A DNA stretch of 64,000 nucleotides from DATFQI01 sp963816955. Its GTDB lineage: Bacteria; Actinomycetota; Thermoleophilia; Solirubrobacterales; Solirubrobacteraceae. Location of the stretch: NCBI GenBank assembly GCA_963816955.1, contig CAWFME010000004.1, positions 682,001 to 746,000 on the forward strand, written 5' to 3'. The notes under the pieces are model-generated. The model was not told the DNA's origin. It did not search any database and saw only the letters and a list, made by a program, of their open reading frames with translations. The position numbers and the translations under genes are program-made. Every line of letters starts with the position of its first letter. The first letter of the stretch is position 1. Positions 51,242 through 59,913 of the stretch are shown here, one piece after another.

Positions 51242-51873
51242 GCCACCAGCGCCCCGGGCTCGATCTCCGCGAGCGCGGCGGCGAAGCGCCCGCCGGGCGT
51301 CTCGCGCGCGACCGCGCGCGCGTCCTCGATGGTGTCGATGTCGCGCAGGGGCGGCAGGATCCGCGTGCGCAGGCCGAGGGTTGCGAGCCGCCCCCGCTGT
51401 ACCGCGCCGGTGTCGTCCGCGCTCATCGGCACGCCGTCGAACACGCGCGCGTCCGGCTCGCGCAGGCCGATGCCCCAGTAGCCGCCGTCGAGCGCGGCGC
51501 CGAACGCCGCGTCGCTCGTGAGCAGCGCGTCGAGGCCCGCCGCGAGCAGCGCGGGGGTGACCTGCGGCGTGTCCATGCCGACGAGGAATGCGGGCCCGCC
51601 GACGTCGTCGAACGCGGCCGCGAGCCGCTCGGCGAGGCCGTCCCCGCGCTGGGGCACGATCTCGAAGCCGTCCGGCACCCAGTCGCCGGGCTCGCCGTCG
51701 AGCACGAGCACGCGCCGGACGTCGCGGTCGACGGCGCCGGCCGCGGCGAGCGTGTCGGCGATCGCGGCGCGCGCCACGGCGGCGGCCTGCTCGGGTGTGA
51801 GCGGCGGCGTGAGCCGCGTCTTGGCGCGGCCCGGGAGCGGCTCCTTCGCGATGACCAGGAGGGCGGAGGCCAT
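51238..51873 (-). CDS. DUF2064 / TIGR04282-type glycosyltransferase
   Basis: 211 aa. LLVIAKEPLPGRAKTRLTPPLTPEQAA and VLVLDGEP, VPQRGDGLAERLAAAF, FLVGMDTPQVTPALL, AALDGGYWGIGLREPDARVF are diagnostic of this GT-A-like family, named also rSAM/selenodomain-associated transferase 1 and linked to arsenosugar formation elsewhere. Followed by a GT2 enzyme, as in many actinobacteria. Confidence 0.88.
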   Translation of the reverse strand: MASALLVIAKEPLPGRAKTRLTPPLTPEQAAAVARAAIADTLAAAGAVDRDVRRVLVLDGEPGDWVPDGFEIVPQRGDGLAERLAAAFDDVGGPAFLVGMDTPQVTPALLAAGLDALLTSDAAFGAALDGGYWGIGLREPDARVFDGVPMSADDTGAVQRGRLATLGLRTRILPPLRDIDTIEDARAVARETPGGRFAAALAEIEPGALVA

Positions 51874-51904
51874 GACGTGTATGCGCGTCAGCCGCGCGAT
51901 CGGT

Positions 51905-52549
51905 TCACCGCAGGACCTTCGTCATGTCGCGCACCGCCCGGACGGTACCGCGGACCGTGCCCGTCACCTTCGAACGTCCCTCGCGCGCGTGGTAGGTCAC
52001 GGGGGCCTCCTCGATCCGCCAGCCCGCGCGGGCGGCGCGCAGGACCATCTCCAGCGGCCAGCCGAAGCCGCGGTCGCGGATCGTGAGCGCGAGCAGCGCC
52101 TCCCGCCGAGCCGCCCGCATCGGCCCGATGTCGGTCACGCGCACGCCGGTGCGCCGCCGCAGCTCGAGCGCGAGCACGGCGTTCGCCACCCGGGCGTGCG
52201 GCGGCCAGGCGGCGCCCGGTGCCGGCCGCCGGGCGCCCAGGACCAGGTCGGCGGTGGCCGCGGCGACCGGGTCGGCGACGCGCGAGAGCTCGCGCGGGTC
52301 GAAGGACGCGTCGCAGTCCATGAAGCACACGAGCTCCGCCTCCGCCGCCGTCAGGCCCGCGAAGCACGCGGCGCCGAAGCCCGGCCGCGGCTCGCGCACG
52401 ACGCGCGCGCCGAGCGCGGCGGCCAGCTCTCCCGAGCCGTCGGTGGAACCGTTGTCGACGACGATCGGCACGTAGCCGGCGGGCATCCGCTCGAGCACCC
52501 AGGGCAGGGCGTCGCGCTCGTTCAGGACGGGCAGGACGACGTCGGGCAT
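51905..52549 (-). CDS. Family 2 glycosyltransferase
   Basis: 214 aa. VVLPVLNERDALPWVLERMP, VPIVVDNGSTDGSGELA, CFMDCDASFDPRELSRVADP (DxD-like metal site) and RDRGFGWPLEMVLRAARAGW. DPM/TIGR04283-like. Diverges from the epimerase at 52573, so the pair may share a promoter. Confidence 0.88.
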   Translation of the reverse strand: MPDVVLPVLNERDALPWVLERMPAGYVPIVVDNGSTDGSGELAAALGARVVREPRPGFGAACFAGLTAAEAELVCFMDCDASFDPRELSRVADPVAAATADLVLGARRPAPGAAWPPHARVANAVLALELRRRTGVRVTDIGPMRAARREALLALTIRDRGFGWPLEMVLRAARAGWRIEEAPVTYHAREGRSKVTGTVRGTVRAVRDMTKVLR

Positions 52550-52572
52550 CTCAGAGACGTACCCTCGCCGCC

Positions 52573-53615
52573 ATGATCCTGGTCACGGGAGGCGCCGGCT
52601 TCGTCGGCTCGCACGTCGTCGACGCGCTGCTCGAGCGCGGCGAGGCGGTGCGGATCGTGGACGCGCTGCTGCCCGCCGCGCACCGTGCCCGCCCGGACTA
52701 CCTCGACCCGCGCGCGGAGTTCCTCGAGGCCGACCTGCGCGACCCCGCGGTCGCGGAGGCGGCCGTCGAGGGCGTCACGGCCGTCTGCCACCAGGCCTCG
52801 ATGGTCGGCCTCGGCGTCGACATCTCCGACATCGCGGACTACGTCGGCCACAACGACCTGGCGACCGCGCAGCTGCTGCGCGCGCTGGCCGCCCGCGGGT
52901 TCGCGGGCCGGATCGTGCTCGCCTCGAGCATGGTCGTCTACGGCGAGGGGCGCTACGCCTGCACCGAGCACGGCATCGTACGGCCCGCGCCGCGCGCCGC
53001 GGCGGCGCTCGACGCGGGCGAGTTCGAGCCGCCCTGCCCGGTCTGCGGGCGCGCGCTCGAGCCGCGCACGGTCCCCGAGGACGCAGCGCTGGACCCGCGC
53101 AACGTCTACGCCGCGACGAAGGTCGCGCAGGAGCACCTGTGCGCCGCCTTCTCGCGCGAGACGGGCGTGCCCGTCACCGCCCTGCGCTACCACAATGTCT
53201 ACGGGCCGCGGATGCCGCGCGACACGCCGTACGCCGGCGTGGCGAGCATCTTCCGCTCCTCGCTGGCCGCGGGTCAGGCGCCGCAGGTCTACGAGGACGG
53301 CGGCATGCGGCGCGACTTCGTCCACGTGCGCGACGTCGCGCGCGCCAACGTGCTGGCGCTCACCGCGCCCGAGCCGGTCCGGGCGCCTTCAACGTCGCCA
53401 GCGGCACGCCGCGCACGGTGCTCGACATGGCGGACGCGCTCGCGCGGGCGTTCGACGGCGCGCCCGCGCCCGAGGTCACCGGGCAGTGGCGTGCCGGTGA
53501 CGTCCGGCACGTCGTGGCCTCCGCGGAGCTGGCCGCCTCGGACCTCGGGTTCAGCGCGAGCGAGGACTTCGAGGCCGGCATGCGCGAGTTCGCCCGCGCC
53601 CCGCTGCGCGCCTGA
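52573..53615 (+). pseudogene. NAD-dependent epimerase/dehydratase with -1 frameshift
   Basis: Residues from ATG 52573 show GGAGFVGSHVVDALL (Rossmann), YxxxK as YAATKVAQEH and YHNVYGPRMP. Around 53380-53390 the frame breaks: the downstream frame continues correctly with GAFNVASGTPRTVLDMADAL. Restoring one C in CCGGTCCGGGCGCC mends the protein. The mended protein also has a zinc-like C-x2-C (PCPVCGRALE) insert. Either a true inactivating deletion or a sequencing error in a C/G run. Confidence 0.85.
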
Positions 53616-53620
53616 GCGAC

Positions 53621-53652
53621 GTCGCGGTGCGCCCGGATGGGCGCACCGCGAC
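53621..53652. terminator. Bidirectional hairpin terminator
   Basis: A perfect 14-bp stem, GTCGCGGTGCGCCC with GGGCGCACCGCGAC, around the loop GGAT lies between the converging epimerase and lipoprotein genes, serving both strands. Confidence 0.82.
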
Positions 53653-53658
53653 CGGGGC

Positions 53659-54327
53659 TCACGCGCCGGTGTTGATGGTGATCTTCGCGACGCCGACCTC
53701 GAGGCCGCCCTCGAGGGCGTCCACGCCGAACGTGTCGTTGAGCAGCTTGGCCGACTCGTCCTTGAACTTGACCGTGGTGCCCTCGAGCACGGCGGTGCCG
53801 TCCGAGTTGGACTTCAGCGGGTCGAGCGTGCGGCCGTCGAGGAAGAACAGCGGGGCGCTCGCGGCGGCCTCCTGGCCGTCGACCGTGACCTTGCCGGTCA
53901 GCACGGAGGCGCCGGGGTCGACGACGAAGTCGGTCAGCTGGACGGTCTTGCCGCCGCCCTCGAGCTGCAGGCCCGAGCCGGCATGGTCGATCTCGCCCTG
54001 CACGAACGGGGAGACGGTGCCCGGCTCGAAGTACTTCACGTTGCCGCCCGTGATCGGGAAGCTGGCGACGCCCTGCTGGGAGATCGACGCGTCGCCCACG
54101 GGGCTCGGGGTGAGCTTGAGCTGCGTGAGCGCGTCGACGAAGCCTGCGTCGAGTGTGACCGCGGTCGAGCGGCCGCTGAGCTGGTCGACCTGGGCGACCG
54201 GCTCCGGCTGGCTGCTGCCAGACGATCCAGAGCTCGAGCTCGAAGCAGTGTCGTCGCTGCCGCAGGCGGCCGCGCCGAACGCAAGAGCGGCGGTGGCGAC
54301 GAGAACGGCGGGGGTGCGGAGGTGCAT
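53659..54327 (-). CDS. Ser-rich lipoprotein, unknown (copy 2)
   Basis: 222 aa from ATG 54327 (AAGGGACC). Signal peptide MHLRTPAVLVATAALAFGAA with lipobox GAAAC, then DDTASSSSSGSSGSS and the same beta-rich domain as the protein at 19589-20257 (VAQVDQLSGRSTAVTLDAGF..., VLTGKVTVDGQEAAASAPLF). Gene ends at a strong terminator. A paralogue 34 kb away implies a retained surface function. Confidence 0.84.
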   Translation of the reverse strand: MHLRTPAVLVATAALAFGAAACGSDDTASSSSSGSSGSSQPEPVAQVDQLSGRSTAVTLDAGFVDALTQLKLTPSPVGDASISQQGVASFPITGGNVKYFEPGTVSPFVQGEIDHAGSGLQLEGGGKTVQLTDFVVDPGASVLTGKVTVDGQEAAASAPLFFLDGRTLDPLKSNSDGTAVLEGTTVKFKDESAKLLNDTFGVDALEGGLEVGVAKITINTGA

Positions 54328-54454
54328 CGTGATGGTCCCTTCGTGGAGTGACGTACATGAGGACTGCGCGCGAGCCGCCGCCGCGGATGCCTCGCGCGAC
54401 CGACCTGGCGCAACGGCGGCGGTTCTCGCACCCGCCCCGGGGTAGCCGTCAGGG

Positions 54455-55291
54455 ATGAACGGAGACTCCCCGAGCGTCCTGATCACGGGCGCATCCAGCG
54501 GCATCGGCCACACCACCGCGACGCGGCTGGCCGAGAAGGGATGGCGCGTGTTCGCCGGCGTGCGCGATCCGGCGGGCGCCGAGCTCGCTGGGGCGGAGGT
54601 GGTCGAGCTGGACGTGACCTCCGCGGACTCGATCGCGAGGGCGCTCGAGCACGTGCGCGGCCAGACCGGCGGCCGGCTCGACGCGCTCGTCAACAACGCG
54701 GGGATTCCGGTGGCGGGCGCGGTGGAGACCGTCCCGGTCGAGGACTTCCGCGCGCTGATCGAGACGAACCTGATCGGCTCGTTCGCGGTCACCAAGGCGT
54801 TCCTGCCGCTGGTCCGTAATGCGCGCGGGCGGGTGGTGTTCGTCGGCTCGCTCGGCGGCCGCGTGGCGTTCCCGTACGCGTCGGCCTACCACGCGTCGAA
54901 GTTCGCCATCGAGGGCCTCGCCGAGTCGCTGCGGGCAGAGATGCTGCCGCTGGGCGTCGGCGTCTCCGTGGTCGAGCCGGCCGCGATGGCGACCGAGATC
55001 TGGGGCAAGGGCCGCGAGCAGCTCTCGGCCGTCCGCGCCGGCCTGACCCCGGAGCAGCGGGAGGTCTACGGCGAGGCGCTGGACGGCTTCGACGAGACGC
55101 TCGCCTCCGCGGACGAGGACGGCGAGGATCCGAGCGAGGTCGCCGAGACGATCGAGAAGGCGCTCACCGACTCGAGCCCGGACGACCGCTATCTCGTCGG
55201 CCGCGGCGCCCGCGCGCTGACCCTGCTCGAGCCGCTGCTGCCGTCAGGGCTCTTCGATCGCGTCAAGCGCCGCGCTGCCGGGGCTGCCTAG
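54455..55291 (+). CDS. Short-chain dehydrogenase/reductase
   Basis: 278 aa. TGASSGIGHTTA (NAD(P) binding), VNNAGIPVAG, catalytic S in VGSLGG and YASAYHASK (Y-x3-K). Classical SDR, likely acting on a lipid or steroid-like alcohol. The C-terminus overlaps the minus-strand gene by 4 bases. Confidence 0.9.
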   Translation: MNGDSPSVLITGASSGIGHTTATRLAEKGWRVFAGVRDPAGAELAGAEVVELDVTSADSIARALEHVRGQTGGRLDALVNNAGIPVAGAVETVPVEDFRALIETNLIGSFAVTKAFLPLVRNARGRVVFVGSLGGRVAFPYASAYHASKFAIEGLAESLRAEMLPLGVGVSVVEPAAMATEIWGKGREQLSAVRAGLTPEQREVYGEALDGFDETLASADEDGEDPSEVAETIEKALTDSSPDDRYLVGRGARALTLLEPLLPSGLFDRVKRRAAGAA

Positions 55292-55569
55292 GCCGTCATC
55301 CGGATCGGGACGTCGTACCTCGCGACGGAGGTGCGCTGCCCCGGGGTGTCGTCGGACGACATGGCGTTGAGCGTCTCGTCGCCGCGCTTGTAGTCGTCCT
55401 CGTTCTCGAAGAACAGGATCACGAGCGACTTCTCGGCGTCGGGATCGTGCAGGACGACGATCTCCTTCGCGGGGAGGTCGTCGGGCGGCCCGTCCCCGAT
55501 CTCACGTTCCATCTCCTGGATCCGGTCCTTGGTGACCCCATCGAACGACACGACCCGTGCGAGCGCCAT
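55288..55569 (-). CDS. ABM-fold small protein (93 aa)
   Basis: AGGAGG precedes ATG 55569. MALARVVSFDGVTKDRIQEM..., KEIVVLHDPDAEKSLVILFFENEDDYKRGDETLNAM has the dimeric ferredoxin-like/ABM pattern. No substrate can be inferred. It ends tail to tail with the SDR gene. Confidence 0.68.
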   Translation of the reverse strand: MALARVVSFDGVTKDRIQEMEREIGDGPPDDLPAKEIVVLHDPDAEKSLVILFFENEDDYKRGDETLNAMSSDDTPGQRTSVARYDVPIRMTA

Positions 55570-55610
55570 CTGACCCTCCTCGTGGATTGCGTGAGCCGAC
55601 ACTACGCCAA

Positions 55611-56360
55611 TCAGCGATGCTCGGGGTTGGGGAAGTCGAACCGGGCGCCGGCGTCCCACTCGGAGCGTTGGTTGCCATGGGCGGGGATGCCGCCGGCGTC
55701 CTTGAGCATCCGCGCCATGTGGAGCAGGTTCCAGGTCGCGAAGGTGGTGTTGCGGTTGGTGAAGTCGTTCTCCGGCCCGCCGGAGCCCTCGTCGAGGTAG
55801 GAGGGGCCGGGGCCGGCCTCGCCGATCCAGCCCGCGTCGGCCTGGGGCGGGATCGTGTACCCGAGGTGCTGGAGCGAGTAGAGGACGTTCATCGCGCAGT
55901 GCTTGACGCCGTCCTCGTTGCCGGTCACCAGGCAGCCGGCGGTGCGGCCGTAGTAGGCGTACTGGCCGGCGTCGTTGAGCAGGTGCGAGTTGCCGTACAG
56001 CCGCTCGATGACCTGGGTGCACACCGACGACTTCTCGCCGAGCCAGATCGGCGTACCGAGGACGAGGATGTCGGCCGCGATCACGCGCTCGAAGATCCCC
56101 GGCCAGTCGTCGCGCTCCCAGCCGTGCTCGGTCATGTCCGGCCACACGCCGACCGCGATGTGGTGGTCGATGGCGCGGATCCCGTCGACCTGCACGCCGT
56201 TGCGGCGCATGATCTCCATCGCGATGTCCATGAGCCCTTGCGTGTGGGAGCGCTCGGGCCCTCGCTTGAGCGTGCAGTTGACGAAGAACGCCTTGAGGTC
56301 CGAGTGGTCGGTGGCGCTTCGCTCGCACAGCTCGGCCTGCCTGGCGGTCAGCTCGGTCAT
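55611..56360 (-). CDS. Flavodoxin-like NAD(P)H-dependent FMN reductase
   Basis: 249 aa, ATG 56360 after GGGAGGAG. FVNCTLKRGPERSHTQGLMD (FMN phosphate loop), DILVLGTPIWLGEKSSVCTQVIERL and GRTAGCLVTGNEDGVKHCAMNVLYSL match the NADPH-dependent FMN reductase/WrbA group. Overlaps the DM13 gene by ATGA. Confidence 0.88.
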   Translation of the reverse strand: MTELTARQAELCERSATDHSDLKAFFVNCTLKRGPERSHTQGLMDIAMEIMRRNGVQVDGIRAIDHHIAVGVWPDMTEHGWERDDWPGIFERVIAADILVLGTPIWLGEKSSVCTQVIERLYGNSHLLNDAGQYAYYGRTAGCLVTGNEDGVKHCAMNVLYSLQHLGYTIPPQADAGWIGEAGPGPSYLDEGSGGPENDFTNRNTTFATWNLLHMARMLKDAGGIPAHGNQRSEWDAGARFDFPNPEHR

Positions 56361-57052
56361 GACTCCTCCCGGAGGATCGCGCTCCCGAACGGTGCGCTGA
56401 ACGCCCGGCACCATATGACGACGTTGCGGCCCTCGAGCCGCACGCCGGCGGACAGCCGGTACTGCTGGTCGCCGCGGTTGCCCTTGAGCGGGCCGAGGTC
56501 GACGGCGCCCTCGGCGCCGCCGTCGGAGCTGTCGCCGGGCACGAGCCGCACGCGCAGATCGGGGCCCGCAGAGGTCTCGAACGAGGTCAACGTGAGGAAG
56601 CGCCGGCCGTCGGCGAGCCGCACCACCGCGGCCCGGCCGGAGGTGGCGTGCTCGTGGGAGCGGAAGCGGCCGGTCGCCAGCTCGAGCGCGCGCGCCGGCG
56701 CCTCCTGTCCTCGGGCCGGCGGCGCCGCGGCCGCGGGCGCGGCCGTGACGACCTGCTCGTCGACCACCCGGTCCTGGAGCGTCGTGGCGGCGAGGTAGAC
56801 GCCGACGGCGCCCGCGGTGACGATGTAGGTCGCGATCACCGCGACGCGCACGGGGCGGGCGTGCCGCGCGACCGCGAGGCAGACGGCGCCCGAGAGCAGG
56901 AACCACCCGGCCGTGAGGGCCATCGAGGTCCGGTAGTCGTCGCTGATGACCCCGCCGGCGACCCAGACGCCGAGCAGGAGCACCGCGGCGACCACCGGGA
57001 CCGCCCCGATGGCGACGACGGGACGTGTGCGAGATGGACGCGTGGTGGGCAT
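56357..57052 (-). CDS. Membrane-anchored DM13-domain protein
   Basis: 231 aa from ATG 57052. Three or four N-terminal helices (VVAIGAVPVVAAVLLLGVWVA...) and a C-terminal DM13 domain: LATGRFRSHEHATSGRAAVV, DLGPLKGNRGDQQYRLSAGV and VVIWCRAFSAPFGSAIL with the conserved Cys. DM13 domains are proposed to bind electrons or metals extracellularly. Coupled by ATGA to a flavin reductase. Confidence 0.85.
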   Translation of the reverse strand: MPTTRPSRTRPVVAIGAVPVVAAVLLLGVWVAGGVISDDYRTSMALTAGWFLLSGAVCLAVARHARPVRVAVIATYIVTAGAVGVYLAATTLQDRVVDEQVVTAAPAAAAPPARGQEAPARALELATGRFRSHEHATSGRAAVVRLADGRRFLTLTSFETSAGPDLRVRLVPGDSSDGGAEGAVDLGPLKGNRGDQQYRLSAGVRLEGRNVVIWCRAFSAPFGSAILREES

Positions 57053-57121
57053 GACCCGTTGTCTCGCCGGCGATCGAAGCGTTACGCGTAACGCCCGGCG
57101 GCGTCGCGCGACTACCGCACG

Positions 57122-58360
57122 ATGCCCGCCTTCACGAACCTCCTGCTCGTCTGCGCGGTCGCCTTCGCGGCCCCGCTGCTCCTCGGCCTCTTCCCGCGCG
57201 TGCAGCTCCCGTCGGTGGTGCTCGAGATCGTCGCCGGGATCGTGATCGGCCCGTCCGTGCTGGGCCTCGCGGAGGTCGACGCCTCCGTGGAGGTCGTCGC
57301 GCTGCTCGGGCTCGCGTTCGTGCTCTTCCTCGCCGGCCTGGAGATCGAGTTCGACAAGCTGCGAGGGCCGCTTCTGCGCCTGACGGGGGCCGCCTTCGCG
57401 CTCTCGTTCGCGATCGCCGTCGCGGTCTCGCTCGGCCTGAGCGCGGCCGGCCTGGTCGACACGCCGCTGCTGGTGGCGATCATCCTGTGCGCGACCTCGC
57501 TCGGCGTCCTCGTCCCTGTGCTCAAGGACGCGGGCGAGATCTCGTCCACGCTCGGGCAGCTGATCATCGCCGCGGCCTCGATCGCGGACTTCGGAGCGAT
57601 CATCCTGCTCTCGATCTTCTTCTCCGGCGAGGGCGGTGCCGGCTCGACCGCGCTGCTGCTCGGAGCGCTCTTCCTGCTCGCCGCCGTCATCTTCGTCGTG
57701 GTGCGCGGCGCCGAGCGTTCCGCGCGCATCCGCGCGGACCTGCTGCGGCTGCAGGACACGACGGCGCAGATCCGCGTGCGTGCGGCGATCGTGCTGTTCG
57801 TCGGCTTCGCCGCGATCGCCGAGCAGCTCGGGCTCGAGGCGATCCTCGGCACGTTCATCGCGGGGGCGATCATCTCGCTCGTCGACCGCGACGAGGTCAT
57901 GACCCACCCGGACTTCCGCCGCAAGCTCGAAGCGGTCGGCTTCGGCTTCTTCATCCCCGTCTTCTTCGTGACGAGCGGCGTCCGCTTCGACCTGGGCGCG
58001 CTCACCGAGTCGGCCTCGAACCTCGCGATGGTCCCGATCTTCCTTGCCGCCCTCGTCGCCGCGCGCGGCCTGCCGGCACTGCTCTACCGCGGCCGGCTCG
58101 ACGGCCGCCGCTCGGCGATCGCCGGCCTGCTGCAGGCCACGTCGCTGCCGTTCATCGTCGCCGCGACCGCGATCGGGATGGAGCTCGGGTTGATCGACGC
58201 GGCCGGCAGCGCCGCGCTGATCGGCGCCGGGCTGCTGTCGGTCCTGCTGTTCCCGCTCGCCGGGCTGCTGCTCCTTCGCTCCACACCGCAACCAGGAGGT
58301 ACCGATGTCCCAGACCGTGACCGCCCCGCGCCCCACGCACCTGCCGGGGCTGGCGGGTAA
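57122..58360 (+). CDS. CPA2-type monovalent cation:proton antiporter
   Basis: 412 aa, eleven or twelve helices. LEIVAGIVIGPSVLG, FLAGLEIEFDKL, SLGVLVPVLKDAG (in place of the usual ATD region) and FGFFIPVFFVTSG are hallmarks of the KefB/CPA2 group. Lacks a C-terminal TrkA-N domain. It overlaps the SDR by 56 bases at its hydrophilic tail. Confidence 0.87.
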   Translation: MPAFTNLLLVCAVAFAAPLLLGLFPRVQLPSVVLEIVAGIVIGPSVLGLAEVDASVEVVALLGLAFVLFLAGLEIEFDKLRGPLLRLTGAAFALSFAIAVAVSLGLSAAGLVDTPLLVAIILCATSLGVLVPVLKDAGEISSTLGQLIIAAASIADFGAIILLSIFFSGEGGAGSTALLLGALFLLAAVIFVVVRGAERSARIRADLLRLQDTTAQIRVRAAIVLFVGFAAIAEQLGLEAILGTFIAGAIISLVDRDEVMTHPDFRRKLEAVGFGFFIPVFFVTSGVRFDLGALTESASNLAMVPIFLAALVAARGLPALLYRGRLDGRRSAIAGLLQATSLPFIVAATAIGMELGLIDAAGSAALIGAGLLSVLLFPLAGLLLLRSTPQPGGTDVPDRDRPAPHAPAGAGG

Positions 58361-59150
58361 GAACGTCCTCGTCACCGGCGGCAGCTCCGGGATCGGCCAG
58401 GCGATCGCCGTCCGCTTCGCGGAGTTCGGCGCCAACGTGGCGATCAACTACCTCCGCGAGCCTGAAGAGGCGCGCGAGACCGAGGAGCAGGTCCACGCCT
58501 GCGTGCACAAGGTCCGCCAGGAGGGCGTGCGGGACGTGCTGGTCGGCGGCGACGTGTCCGACGAGGACGACGTCGTGCGCATGGTCGGCGAGGCGGCCGA
58601 GGCGCTCGGCGGGATCGACGTGCTCGTCAACAACGCCGGCATCCAGATCTCCCGACCGAGCGCCGAGCTCTCCAGTGCGGACTTCGACCGCGTGATCGCG
58701 GTCAACCTGCGCGGCTCGTTCCTGTGCGCCCGCGAGGCGATCCGCCACTTCCTCGCGAGCGACAGTGGTGGCTCGATCGTGAACGTCTCGAGCGTCCATC
58801 AGCTGATCCCGAAGCCCAACTACCTCGGCTACTCGGCCAGCAAGGGCGGCATGCAGAACCTCACGCGCACGCTCGCGCTCGAGTACGCCGGACAGGGCAT
58901 CCGCGTCAACGGCATCGGCCCCGGTGCGACGGTCACGCCGATCAACCGCGCGTGGATCGACGACCCGGTCAAGCGCGCGCAGGTCGAGGAGCACATCCCG
59001 ATGCGCCGCGCCGGCGACGCGGAGGAGATGGCCGGGGTCACCTGCTTCCTGGCCAGCGACCTGGCCGCCTACATCACGGGCCAGACGGTCTTCGTCGACG
59101 GCGGCCTGACCCTGTTCCCGAGCTTCGCCACCCCATGGTCGTCCGAGTAG
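58305..59150 (+). CDS. SDR, glucose 1-dehydrogenase-like
   Basis: 281 aa, GGAGG just upstream of ATG 58305. VTGGSSGIGQAIAV, VNNAGIQIS, NVSSVHQ, YSASKGGMQNL and DGGLTLFPSF with a conserved C-terminus. Classical SDR resembling glucose or ribitol dehydrogenases. Next genes are a cyclase and a GMC oxidase, so it fits stepwise sugar or polyol oxidation. Confidence 0.9.
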   Translation: MSQTVTAPRPTHLPGLAGKNVLVTGGSSGIGQAIAVRFAEFGANVAINYLREPEEARETEEQVHACVHKVRQEGVRDVLVGGDVSDEDDVVRMVGEAAEALGGIDVLVNNAGIQISRPSAELSSADFDRVIAVNLRGSFLCAREAIRHFLASDSGGSIVNVSSVHQLIPKPNYLGYSASKGGMQNLTRTLALEYAGQGIRVNGIGPGATVTPINRAWIDDPVKRAQVEEHIPMRRAGDAEEMAGVTCFLASDLAAYITGQTVFVDGGLTLFPSFATPWSSE

Positions 59151-59902
59151 GCACCGCGGAGGACCGCCGGCTCGCGGCGCTCTCGCTCGTCCGCGAGGGG
59201 CGCCTGTACGACCTCGGCCGCGTGCTCGACGAGCGCGCGCCCGTGTTCCCGGGCCGCCACTTCCGCCAGCTGCTCGTCCCGAACGCGGCGCCGATCGGCT
59301 CGCTCAACTGGGTCGCGGACATCGTGTCGACCACGACGCAGGTCGGCACGCACCTGGACGCGCTCTGTCACCTGTCCGAGGACGGGCGGATCCACGGCGG
59401 CCATCGCGTCGCGGACGTGGCCGCGCCGTCGGGCTTCACCGAGCACGGCATCGAGACCGTCCCGCAGATCGTCACGCGCGGCTGGCTCGTCGACGCCCGT
59501 GACGAGCACGTCATCGGAGTCGGCGCCCTCGACGCGATCGACCCCGCACCCGGCGACGCCGTGCTCTTCCACACGGCCTGGGGCGCGCACTGGGACGACC
59601 CGGAGACCTACCTCTCCGGTGAGCCGGGCCCCGGTCGCGCGGTCGCCGAATGGCTCGCCGAGCGCGGCGTCGCCCTGACCGGATGCGACACCTGGAGCTA
59701 CGGCCCGGTGCCGGCCGAGGACCCGGCACGGCCGTTCGAGGTGCCGCAGATCCTCAACGTCCGCCACGGCGTGCTCATCGTCGAGAACCTCGACCTGTCC
59801 GCGCTCGCCGCCGACGGCGTGCGCGAGTTCGCGCTGATCCTCACCCATCCCAAGCTCCGCGGCGCCACCGGCGCGTGGACCTCGCCGATCGCCCTCGTCT
59901 GA
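59135..59902 (+). CDS. Cyclase family protein (kynurenine-formamidase-like)
   Basis: 255 aa, ATG 59135, 16-base overlap with the SDR. GTHLDALCHLSEDG is the metal-binding HxGTHxDxxxH-type motif (here TQVGTHLDALCH), and LLDARDEHVIGVG, GDAVLFHTAW and CDTWSYGP follow the family. Amide or lactone hydrolysis is likely; with the GMC and SDR enzymes it may open a sugar lactone. Confidence 0.85.
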   Translation: MVVRVGTAEDRRLAALSLVREGRLYDLGRVLDERAPVFPGRHFRQLLVPNAAPIGSLNWVADIVSTTTQVGTHLDALCHLSEDGRIHGGHRVADVAAPSGFTEHGIETVPQIVTRGWLVDARDEHVIGVGALDAIDPAPGDAVLFHTAWGAHWDDPETYLSGEPGPGRAVAEWLAERGVALTGCDTWSYGPVPAEDPARPFEVPQILNVRHGVLIVENLDLSALAADGVREFALILTHPKLRGATGAWTSPIALV

Positions 59903-59913
59903 GGGAGGACCCC

